Below are positions 24,738 through 33,841 of a DNA stretch of 64,000 bases, piece by piece. The notes under the pieces are model-generated. The model saw only the letters and a program-made list of their open reading frames with translations, was not told the DNA's origin and did no database searches. The position numbers and the translations under genes were made by a program. The stretch covers positions 62,001 through 126,000 of the forward strand of contig CAJNOJ010000177.1 in the NCBI GenBank assembly GCA_905250025.1, in the 5' to 3' direction. Within the stretch, counting starts at the first letter, position 1. Every line of letters starts with the position of its first letter. This DNA is from Adineta ricciae (Eukaryota; Rotifera; Eurotatoria; Adinetida; Adinetidae).

Positions 24738-26017
24738 TTTATGCTCTTTCTCGTAGAGAAGAGTCTTAGAAACATAAATTGTTTGCGTGTTTGTTTGCCT
24801 TTATGTGCACAGGGTAAAAAAACATAAAAAAAATCGATTTTTCGGAAAAGACATTTCCAGGGGTATTTCAGTGCGGAAACTTGGAATCTGATGTTAGTTT
24901 TCCGAAACAAGGGGTATTGACTTTCGGAAAATATATATAACCATAGGATACCGGCTATAGTCAAGCGTGTTAGTATGATAAATAAAACATTATGTTCGAT
25001 GTCTAGTGACGTAATAATTAATAGCTGATCTTCATAAACGAATTTTGAAGTAACCTCCATATACCTGAAAACAGGACTGAATTTCTTTCTGGTCTTCTAC
25101 CTTTGGTACGAAACATGCCTGTGAAATAGGGATTTCCGATGGTACTCAAGGAATTTTTCGAGAGCTCATATACGATGATCAGAAGGATCCGAGCGATTTA
25201 AAGATAAAAAGTGAAATATTTCCCTCAAGTACAATCTACATACGAAAAACTATTATATGCACTCGTAGAAATTAATGCATCACAAGTAGAAACAAATCTC
25301 GATGGCCTTCGTCCCGAACCAATTCCTATTCCATTAATCAAGAAGCAGTTCACTGTTCCTATAAGGCAACTTTTCGGACATCTGCTCGATCGAGTACAAA
25401 ATGGGAGAAGAACTCCATAAGTCATTCAAATCACACGAACGCAACTACATATGAAGCGCATGGACTCACGATGAACAAAATTGTAGTCGATTTTCAAGTT
25501 CCACTTCAGACACGGTCATTCTTCGACCTTTTAATATGAAGGTTCTACCAGTACGACCTTCTCTTGCTCAAGGCGCTGAACTGAAACGTCTAGATGAACT
25601 TGACAAAAAGACAAAATGAGAGTGTGCCTCTTTCATTTCGTAACTATGTGTAAATCGATACTTTGCTAAGAGTCTAGTTTCATGGTAGGCATATAAAATG
25701 TAATATAATTTGAAATTAGCTTAAAATAATTATTTATAAAAGTTCATTTCCTTTATCTCTATTTACACTGATGCTAATTATTATACAATTGTCTGTTTTT
25801 CAGCCATTGCACCAGATATTACGTATCGTATTTCCTTTGTTTCGTTCTTTTATGTAATCATCCATAATCTTTCTAATTGTATTGGTATTTCTTGAAAATA
25901 TCTAATCTATGCGGGAAATAAACTTATATTCACAATAATGCATTAAAAATATAACATCCGCAAGCGACATTTCTACGAGAAAGAGCTAAGTGACTCTGGC
26001 TCGACGAGCGTTACTTG
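24738..26017 (+). repeat. Direct repeat unit B, right copy, interrupted
   Basis: Matches the left copy from CGTAGAGAAGAGTC (about 24753) to ACGAATTTTGAAGTAA (about 25050), then resumes at CACAATAATGCAT (about 25933) to GAGCGTTACTTG (26017). The intervening ~0.9 kb holds the helicase relic and is absent from the left copy, so it is a later insertion. Confidence 0.75.
25090..25619 (+). pseudogene. PIF1/Helitron-type helicase C-terminal relic
   Basis: Short in-order pieces in different frames resemble the C-terminal part of PIF1-like helicases found in Helitrons and related elements: ISDGTQGIFRELIYDDQKDP, then LYALVEINASQVETNLDG with PIPLIKKQFTVPIRQL, then AHGLTMNKIVVDFQVP (compare the usual KSQGxTLxxVxVDL motif), and RPFNMKVLPVRPSLAQ to a stop at 25619. 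At least two frameshifts (near 25105 and 25245) and an in-frame stop separate them, and the N-terminal Walker motifs are absent. It is non-functional. The assignment rests on motif resemblance and could be a related plain PIF1 fragment. Confidence 0.55.
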
Positions 26018-26019
26018 TA

Positions 26020-26730
26020 AGATAATCATCTAATCATTTTATTCGTCTCGATTAAGCTGGTTTTATTTTGCATTTGAAAGAAAATAGTAGATAAATAAAA
26101 TATTTCTCGAGAAAAATATCTAAATTCTTGATAGTTTCATCATACAAATGTACTTTTCAAAAATCATATCAATAATCACCTTATCAGCTGTTGCTTGTCA
26201 GTGTGAATATGGGTTGTTCAAATATTTCCGACGAGTTCTCCAATATTCGATTTGGTTCTGACGGATCTGGCTCTTCCTCATCTCGAAGGGTCTTGAACAG
26301 TGCCACGTTTAATTGCTCTTTTAACGAATATCACTTGGATTATAATGATTCCACAAATCTGCTCTAATTTTCTTTGCTGGCCAACTATGTATTTCTTGCG
26401 ATGACAATACGTGCATTATCCAAGTTAAACGTTTCCGATGGCCTTTTACATTGATATCGAACGTTGTTGTTTTTGAATTACTTATTTACTGTATACTTGT
26501 AATACAAATATTATAAACACAATTGATTAAAAGCAATTGTTTGAAAACGAAGACAACGAATAACTAAAGGTGATTATTGATATGATTTTTGAAAAGTACA
26601 TTTGTACGATAAAACTATCAAGAATTTAGATATTTTTCTCGAGAAATATTTTATGTATCTTACCATTTTCTTTCAAATGCAAAATAAAACCAGCTTACTC
26701 GAAACGAATAAAATGATTAGATGATTATCT
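26020..26730. mobile_element. 711-bp MITE with ~163-bp terminal inverted repeats
   Basis: The left arm 26020-26182 and right arm 26567-26730 are reverse complements (AGATAATCATCTAATC... / ...GATTAGATGATTATCT), differing at only about ten positions by eye. The element is flanked by TA on both sides (26018-26019 and 26731-26732), fitting a TA target-site duplication. The 384-bp core has no intact ORF; a minus-strand piece reading RDEEEPDPSEPN may be an old coding remnant. This is a non-autonomous element of Tc1/mariner-like insertion habit. Confidence 0.85.
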
Positions 26731-26732
26731 TA

Positions 26733-26875
26733 TATTGATGTATCTCAAAACATTTTCTATCATAGAAAGATAGCCCATCTTTTTCTCTACAAGATCATAT
26801 GGTTTGATCACTTATTATATACAAGACTATCATGAAAACGATCTGTTTGAGATAAGGAGTCGAAGCTTATGAAAC
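26733..26875 (-). repeat. Inverted repeat unit A, right copy
   Basis: Reverse complement of 17610-17752, ending at CTTATGAAAC. It directly abuts the MITE's right TA, so the MITE separates unit B from unit A here. It lies 260 bp upstream of the pseudo-cathepsin gene. Confidence 0.85.
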
Positions 26876-27137
26876 ACACTTTGTTTTTTGTGCTCTCGTA
26901 TTCTTACCTACATCTACGCCTTCAAGAATTGTCGCTCTCATGATCTACCTTGCCCAGTGTCACACCTATACCTTCACCCTAATTTATACTTTTACAGTTC
27001 TTCACATTTTCATCGATGATAACATTTTTTGTTAGCGTGATGTTGACGATGACAATTTTATCATCAAATATTTAAGTTTTAGTTCCTTTTCTCACTGTCA
27101 CGTTAAAAACTGAGTTCATGTGTACTTATTTAAAACT

Positions 27138-28576
27138 ATGCTGATGAAGGTAGGATATTATCTCGTGGTAACATTTCAATATCTTTAATATTCTTTTTTA
27201 GTTCACAGCTTTTTTCGCGCTATTTGGTATAGCCGTAGCTCATTTCTCATTTGAATGGGATAAATTCAAACATGATTATAATAAACAGTATGCAACTGTT
27301 GAAGAGGAAACTGAGCGTAAAGAAATATTTATTGAGAATGTTAAACAAATGTATTCTTATCGAGAAATGCATCCTAAAGCAACATTTACAATGGCAATCA
27401 ATCATTTATTTGATCGACGTATTGAAGTAATTCATAGTAATGTATTTCTATTAACAGGAGATTAAATCTTTTATAGGAAATTGTGCCTGCACGAAAAATT
27501 CGTAAAGAATTTCATAAAATACCAATTCAAAGCTCCGGTAGGAAAATGGACTTCCCTGAATCACTCGATTGGCGTACAAGAAATGTGACTACAAAAATAA
27601 ATGATTATTTGGGAACAATCATTACTGCTGTTGTTAGCACTGGTAAATGTAAACAGTGAATAGTTAATTAAGAGAGTTACATAATTGTTTTGACACAGAG
27701 GTTGTTGAAAGTCTTCATGCAATTGAAACTGGTGAACTCATTCAAGGCAGTGTTGAACAAGTATATGATTGCTGCCCACAACCAATTGATGCTTTTGACT
27801 GTATAATGAACATGAGTGGCATTTGTCGTAAAACAGACTATCCAGAACCCTTGAATAAATGTGAACCAAATAAGTGCCAGCCGTTTGCTTCAGTATGTTT
27901 TTGCATTTATGTTTTTATCAAAAATAATTTATGAATGTTTCCATCATATAGTTCAATACAATTAAGAGAATGAAAACTCCTGATGAAAATCAAATGTTAG
28001 CTTGGCTTCAAGAATCGACTCTTTGGGCAGAGATGAATACTGGTGGAAAAGGTTTTCGCTCCTACAGTGGAGGTGGAGTAAATTATTTAATACTACTAGT
28101 TTTACGAACGTTCTTCTTTTTTTTCAGGTATTTACGATGAACCTTCATGCTCTGGAGCAGTGGATTATGTGGTAAAGAATAGGAATTGCTATAAGATATT
28201 ATATCTTATTGATATAATTCATCTCTTAGGTACAAATTATTGGCTACGGCACTGAAGCAGGGAAACCATATTGGCTAGGTAGACTTAGTTGGGGTGAGGA
28301 GAAATTCATGAAAAGTATTCATTATTATTACATTTCATGAGCTTAGGTGAAAAATGGGGCCAGAAAGGCTACTTTCAAATAGTACGTGGCAAGAATATGT
28401 GTGGTATTGCTAATGTTGTCATTCAGGTGGCTAATACAAAGACGACTGATGCTACTACGAAAAGCACTGATCCTACTACAACGAAGAGTGATGGCACTCT
28501 ACAAAATACCTTAATTCCTATATACTTTATATTTCTATCGACAGCGATTAGTCGAAAAATTGTGACTTATTGCTAA
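27138..28576 (+). CDS. Papain-family (C1A) cathepsin-like pseudoprotease, 8 exons
   Basis: Exons 27138-27149, 27202-27426, 27477-27642, 27699-27892, 27952-28072, 28128-28171, 28230-28293 and 28347-28576 join in phase to 351 aa. In order: signal peptide (MLMKFTAFFALFGIAVA), I29 inhibitor propeptide (FEWDKFKHDYNKQYATVEEE), mature domain start PESLDWRTRNV, and the end IIGYGTEAGKPYWLGRLSWG, GYFQIVRGKNMCGIA. The usual QCGSCWAFS block reads GTIITAVVST, so the catalytic Cys is gone; NHAV reads DYVV (His to Tyr); KNSWG reads RLSWG (Asn to Leu). Yet no frame is broken. A Thr-rich linker (TTKSTDPTTTKSDG) and a hydrophobic tail suggest a GPI or membrane anchor. It is probably a secreted or surface binding protein rather than a protease; a young pseudogene is less likely. 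Confidence 0.82.
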
Positions 28577-28594
28577 TAAATAAATCTTAAAGTA

Positions 28595-29861
28595 TTGGGT
28601 TAGCCAGAAAGTTCTTGCGTTTTTTCTTTAATTTTCCTGGAACAGTCACGAAAGTTCCAGAAGTTTCCATATTAAAAGGTATACAAAGGGAGTACGAATT
28701 TCTTTCGAACAATAACAAAATTATGGATATGGACGTTGATGTCGAATTAGAATTAAAGATATCTCTTAGAGAGCTCCGGGTACTTTTGTTTCATGAATTT
28801 CGTTTGGGTGGTCACAAAGCGGGTTGCAATCACATTGCCGACAACTATTTCGTCCGATTTTGTGTGGTCACCATTATTTTGAGGATCAGAATATAGGTGA
28901 GGGTGTAAGGAAAGATTCAGATGATAATATCGTAGCTATGACAGAATTTGCTTTAAAATGGCTGTTATATCGGTTCCCCCAGGATGTGGTTACGAAAAGA
29001 ATTGTATCTTTTGAAATTTTTGACTAAAAGATCTGTCGGCAAAGTATAGGGGACCTCGGTGTTTAGCAGAGCGACTTGGGTGCGTTCATGTTGCAGTGGA
29101 AACACACCTAAAGAAATTAGACAGAATGTGGCAATATGGTGTTTGGATGCAACATGAATTGTCACCGCGTCAGCTGCAAGTCAGAGTTGACTCTTTCATG
29201 GAATCAATGGCTCCACGATCTCATTACTGATGATGAAAAGTGGATGTTACATGTTAACCATATGCACAATTGGTAGTGACTGGGGACTGGACAAACAGGC
29301 GTAGCAACTTCCAAGAATGAACTTCACGTAACGAGGATTATGCTGAGCGTTTCGTGATTTGTCAAAAGAACTATTCACTGAGAAATTCTACCTGTTGGCC
29401 ACACTGTCAATGGTGATATCTACCGTCAGCAATTAGACCGCGTTGCAGTAAAACTTCATGTGAAACAAGATAGAAGTTGTTTCCTGCATGACAACGCCAG
29501 ATCTCACATTGCAAGGTCAACCCATGAAAAATTATTGAAGCTAGGATGGATTACACTTTCACATACACCTTATTCTCGTGATTTAGCCCCAACAGATTAC
29601 CATTTGTTTTTTTCTCTTTTTAATTATGTGAGTACGAAAAATTTGGAAGACGAGAACGACCTCAAAACGGACTTGGCCAATTTCGTTGTCGAAAAGTCTC
29701 GGAACTTCTACGAACGCGAGATCCTTTCTCTTCCAGAACGTTGGCAACAAATCATAAACAGTACTGGAGCTTACATTGATGAAAGCTAACTGTATTTTTG
29801 AAGTTAAAAAATAAAAATAAAATTTTCAGAAAAAACGCAAAAACTTTCCAGCCAACCCAAT
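28595..29861 (+). mobile_element. mariner (DD34D) element, 1,267 bp, degenerate
   Basis: Terminal inverted repeats of about 33 bp (TTGGGTTAGCCAGAAAGTT... at the left, its near reverse complement at the right; four differences, all transitions) are flanked by TA at 28593-28594 and 29862-29863. The length is standard for mariner. It begins 18 bp after the stop codon of the pseudo-cathepsin gene. Confidence 0.93.
28660..29789 (+). pseudogene. mariner transposase, frameshifted
   Basis: Recognisable mariner pieces in order: SLRELRVLLFHEFRLGGHKA (N-terminal helix-turn-helix), KWLLYRFPQ-like and TWVRSCCSGNT-like damaged middle, ITDDEKWMLHVNHMHNW with the first catalytic Asp, CFLHDNARSH with the second, and YSRDLAPTDYHLF with the third (DD34D spacing). 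The C-terminus SLPERWQQIINSTGAYI is present, ending at 29789. Several frameshifts and in-frame stops (for example TAG after HNW near 29275) make it inactive. Confidence 0.88.
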
Positions 29862-29863
29862 AT

Positions 29864-30310
29864 ATCCGAGATATTCATAATCTGGTTTCCAACACATTAT
29901 GTCATTATCATGGCCAATTGAAATGGTGAACTTAGGTTTACCAATAGCACGAGCACTAAAAAGTGCTTTAGTTTTAAATCTATTCAAAGACTGATTGATC
30001 TGCAATAGAGGCATAATATTCTAAATGATCAGTATAACGCACACTAATTTGACCATCAAGAACAGTAGCAACATCATTTGCAAAAAATAGCTTGAACATA
30101 AAGAAAGAAATTGACTCATATAACAGTGATAAGTAATAAATATAGTTGGTGTTAATGTACTCTCGTCAGGATCACCTTTTTTAATCGAAAATCATCGAGA
30201 CTTTCCACCATGAATTTCGATGAAACCTCTTCTATTAAGAAGCGAAGTTCTGTCCACTTCAGAAAAGAAATTGGAATACGTAGCCGACGCCGAAGCATCT
30301 CATAGTCTAA
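29864..30310 (-). pseudogene. Non-LTR retrotransposon reverse transcriptase relic
   Basis: Reading the minus strand from right to left: LRIPISFLKW, then NRRGFIEIHGGKSR and TLTPTIFITY (matching the RT block around PQGSVLSPTLF), FFANDVATVLDGQISVRYTD (the FADD catalytic block with Asp-Asp altered to Asn-Asp), and TKALFSARAIGKPKF..WKPDYEYLGYI. Several frame changes and stops make it dead. The mariner right end interrupts it immediately after the EYLGYI block. Confidence 0.6.
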
Positions 30311-31711
30311 CATTCCTCTAGCTTTCTCTCGTCTTCAAGTAGATTCAACGAACACTATATAAAAAGCTTCACTTTCATAACAAAATAATTAATTAGTAAG
30401 TTTTACCACTTTGGTACACTCAAATGCAGTATAAGACACCCAATCGATAGAGCTTGACGAGTTCTATCGTTCCTGAAAGTTTCACCGTTTGGTCCCGTCT
30501 ATAGGCGAATCCATTCAAGGAAGCTCGAAGCCTATTCTAAGATATATTATGCAATAAAAAATATGAAATTTCGAGCGGTGGAATTGATCGAGAGACAAGT
30601 CCATTATTGATGTGTACGAATAATCATTTTCTTCGTCGACTAGAATATGTTCACTCCTTCAAGATATTTTATCCGAAGGAATTAACCTCCACTGGAAATG
30701 GTATTTAAATAATCGATCTTCCTGAAGAGATAGGAATGCCATTTGGTGTAATTGTTCTCTGTAGAAAGAATCTCTCTGATTGATCCTGGAAACGCCGTCG
30801 ATATAAAAGGATCTTGAATCCCCGAAGAAAGAAGACTTCATAGAAAAATTGCAACAAAATCCTATCTATAAAACTGTGATTTTAGCTGTTTCTTTTTGTC
30901 TACAGGAGTCAGACCATCAATGCACCTTCCAGATACTGCAAAAAACGCTTTTGGCTAGGGTATTTTATAGAACATTGTCGTGAACAAATGATACCTTCGT
31001 CTGTGAAAACGCCCTCACTGCAATTTTATGAGACCTCGGGCTGGCGACCAATGTTTTTCGTATTGACAGTGATTACTATTTTCTAGCAGAAAACGACAAT
31101 ACACATGATAAGTTCTAGTGGGAGAAAACGAAACGCATCGTGCAATGAGTGGCATTTGTGTCCAATGTAGTCTCCCAGTGGCGCAGCCAGTATTTGATAG
31201 GTGGTGTGGCGGCACCAGGACATGCCAGGTCTTTGCTATGCCACTAAGCGTTACTTTTGATGATAAATATTTTTTCATATCTTGAAAAATCATATACTGT
31301 TCTGAAAATTGATTTTATTGAATGCTGAAATCGTTCACAAAGCAAAAAATGGCAAAATATAAGTGACATAAATTGAGAAGCTAGAAAAGCAAAAAAAATA
31401 ATAAAAATCACAGATCATTTTTCGAAGCATGAAATAAGAAAATTCAAGGCCATTTATCACAATAAATACTTAGAGAATATCGAAATTGTAATCAACGTTA
31501 CGCAGCAGTAAGATTACCATAACCTTTCGAAGCGATTTTATTTGGAGTAACATAAACTCTTGCTCTACCAAAACGACATTGAACGACACCTCGGTACGCT
31601 GTTCGAGCAACACTATCCTAAAGAAAAAGAGTCAATGCCTATTAATCATGGCGCAAGAAAAATATTGATTTTATTCTTTTTTTTTATCTTGTATATCTTA
31701 TTACTCATTCG
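30311..31711. other. Intergenic, nothing certain
   Basis: About 1.4 kb, AT-rich. A short stretch at about 31187-31259 begins AGTGGCGCAGCC and ends with a near reverse complement (GCTATGCCACT), which could be a hAT-type remnant. No gene is supported. Confidence 0.45.
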
Positions 31712-32188
31712 ATGTCATTTGCTTTGTCTTCGTCCAAACTCTCAACTATTTCATTAAGTAGTTTTGATACAATCTCATCCCCTCTAAATACCAATAATAA
31801 TCAAAATGCATTGATTAAAACGAAATCATTCGATCAAACCATCGATCGTGCTGTGAATTGCTTTCAAGAGATGCTTGCTGAATGTTTCGATACTAACTCT
31901 CGTGAAAAATCGAATCGAAACAATGAGCAAGAAGATAACATAGATTCAAAGCTCGAAGCAAAAAAACGTGACTGTTTAGAGCACTTACGAAAGCAATATG
32001 TAAGAAAAGCAGACTGTCGAAAATGGTGCGAAGAACAAAGTCGTCGCCAATTTAGAAAACGTGCCAAAGACAGATCATATCGTTCAAAGACTCAAAACAC
32101 AGTTGGCCATACATTCTATTGTCGCAAAGCTCTCTTACAAAAACCTGATGGCGTCACTTATATCTGCATTCGAAAACGATCTCCGTGA
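31712..32188 (+). CDS. Hypothetical 158-aa basic protein
   Basis: Not recognised. The frame runs from an ATG at 31712. The N-terminal third is Ser/Asn/Thr-rich, the middle acidic (NNEQEDNIDSK), and the second half strongly basic with many Arg/Lys and four cysteines (KKRDCLEHLRKQYVRKADC, KWCEEQSRRQFRKRAKD, HTFYC). It has no signal peptide or membrane segment. Its last 35 nt overlap the 3' end of MGAT1 on the other strand. A chance frame cannot be excluded; an upstream exon near 31560-31730 is possible, since open sequence with a hydrophobic stretch lies there in another frame. Confidence 0.35.
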   Translation: MSFALSSSKLSTISLSSFDTISSPLNTNNNQNALIKTKSFDQTIDRAVNCFQEMLAECFDTNSREKSNRNNEQEDNIDSKLEAKKRDCLEHLRKQYVRKADCRKWCEEQSRRQFRKRAKDRSYRSKTQNTVGHTFYCRKALLQKPDGVTYICIRKRSP

Positions 32189-33762
32189 TTGACAAAGAAA
32201 AACGCTCGCTTACTTTGAAATCGTTCATAATCCCGAGTGTGTCAGCAATAGCAACAAATTCTTTCTCATTACCATAACGAATTTGAGCGCATTTCATATC
32301 ACCAATAGTTGCAGCTAAATCGGATATAGTCATCACAGGACAAGCATTGATACGAGATTCAAAAACTGGATCGTATCGATCCTTGATCAAATAAGTAACA
32401 TCAGTCGATTTCCAATCTATTGGATCCGTATTTTTAATTATTTTTCTCAAATAACTATCATAGAATTGACCTCTAACGATAAAAGCGTTGCATAATTGAA
32501 ATAATTCGCGAAGAAATCTTACCCGCTCACACCTCTTTTCCCTTCAGGTGATATTCCTGTTCTCGCAACTTCTGGTCGAATACACACTCGATCACGTCGT
32601 TGTTCAGGTTTTCTCACCCAATCATCCCAAAATCTATTCAGCGTACAAACGAAAAGTCACACACAATCAAATTTAAACTAAATTCAAACTAACGCTCTTG
32701 GCCATCTGTGTTTAACTTCATTAAAAAACGTTCTTGTGAGTAACCAGCCAAGACCTGGAAAGAAGTCACTGCGGTGAAGGAGACCTTAAAGCCACGACGA
32801 ATCAATCTTTCGTTTACATCATCTTGATTTCCTTACTGGCATTCCGCTCAATTTTTTTATCGATCCCGTTATCATTCCATGCTGATATACACCATATTGT
32901 TTTGTCGACTTTAAGCAATGGATATAATGCTTGAAAATAATTGAGAAAATCAGGTGACACTTCTAAATCGTCTGTAAAACAATCCAAAAAAAGATTAGAT
33001 TCGTGTCAGATCAAAGAACTATTCACCTTCAGTGATAATAATTGCTTCATAGTTTAAAACATTCAAAACATAATTGAGCGAATAGTTGTAATGACGTGCT
33101 ATTTTGTAATATCCAACCAATTGTTGTTCCGAGGGTACAATATGAAGGGGACCGAGATTAGGTAACTGAATATGAACTATCGTAGATCAATGTTGATAGG
33201 AGAGATCAGTTGATTACCTGGATTATTTGTTTGATTTTATCGCCGAACTTTTTTGCAACTTCAATAGTGGCTGGATCATTGCAATCCAAACTGACGATAA
33301 TTGGATTTAATTGTGGATCTTTACGAATCCTACGAAAATAGCATTGTTGTTTGCCAAGAAAAACAATTCTTTTTCGACACACTTGAGTAATGCTTCTATA
33401 TGCATTTGAAGAGCACGTGGCCGATTACAAGCAAAAACAACAATCGGTAACAAAACATCGACTTTCTACGTTTCACAATAGCATATTTTCAAAAGAATAA
33501 TTAGCAATTGAACGGTATTTACCGATAATGGAGACACTGCAGCAACATTTACTGGTGGTTCTCGATGGACCAGTCTACCTCTTGGTGAAATCTAAGCAAA
33601 AAATCAAGTGAATTCTTTCAGTACGTCAATGTATTTATTACAAACCAGTTCATCTCGACCTGCAGACGAAGGAAAACCTTTAATGCTTAACAATAATATA
33701 ATATTAATAAGAAAGAAAACACCGGTAGTAATGAAAATCTTGTTAACAACTGTTGATCGCAT
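32154..33762 (-). CDS. MGAT1: MGAT1 (GnT-I) N-acetylglucosaminyltransferase, multi-exon
   Basis: Predicted Golgi alpha-1,3-mannosyl-glycoprotein 2-beta-N-acetylglucosaminyltransferase, which starts hybrid and complex N-glycan synthesis. The start at 33762 gives a type II membrane anchor ([20 protein letters not shown]). Then follow [38 protein letters not shown], the metal-binding [10 protein letters not shown] (family EDD motif) with [49 protein letters not shown], and the C-terminus [11 protein letters not shown]. Nine or so exons with short introns; the GLGWLL exon needs the acceptor near 32806 to restore [10 protein letters not shown]. All key motifs are present. Its stop overlaps the convergent hypothetical frame, and a LINE copy starts within about 80 bp upstream of its start codon. 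Confidence 0.9.
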
Positions 33763-33841
33763 ATTTGCACGTCTTCCATTATCGTCGATAGTTCATCATC
33801 TACAACAATGCTTTTCTTTTCTTTTACTTAACTCTATTTAA

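Noticed and set aside
31187..31259. Possible hAT-like terminal repeats (AGTGGCGCAGCC / GCTATGCCACT)
   Set aside because: Only about 11 matching bases, 70 bp apart, and no target duplication seen.
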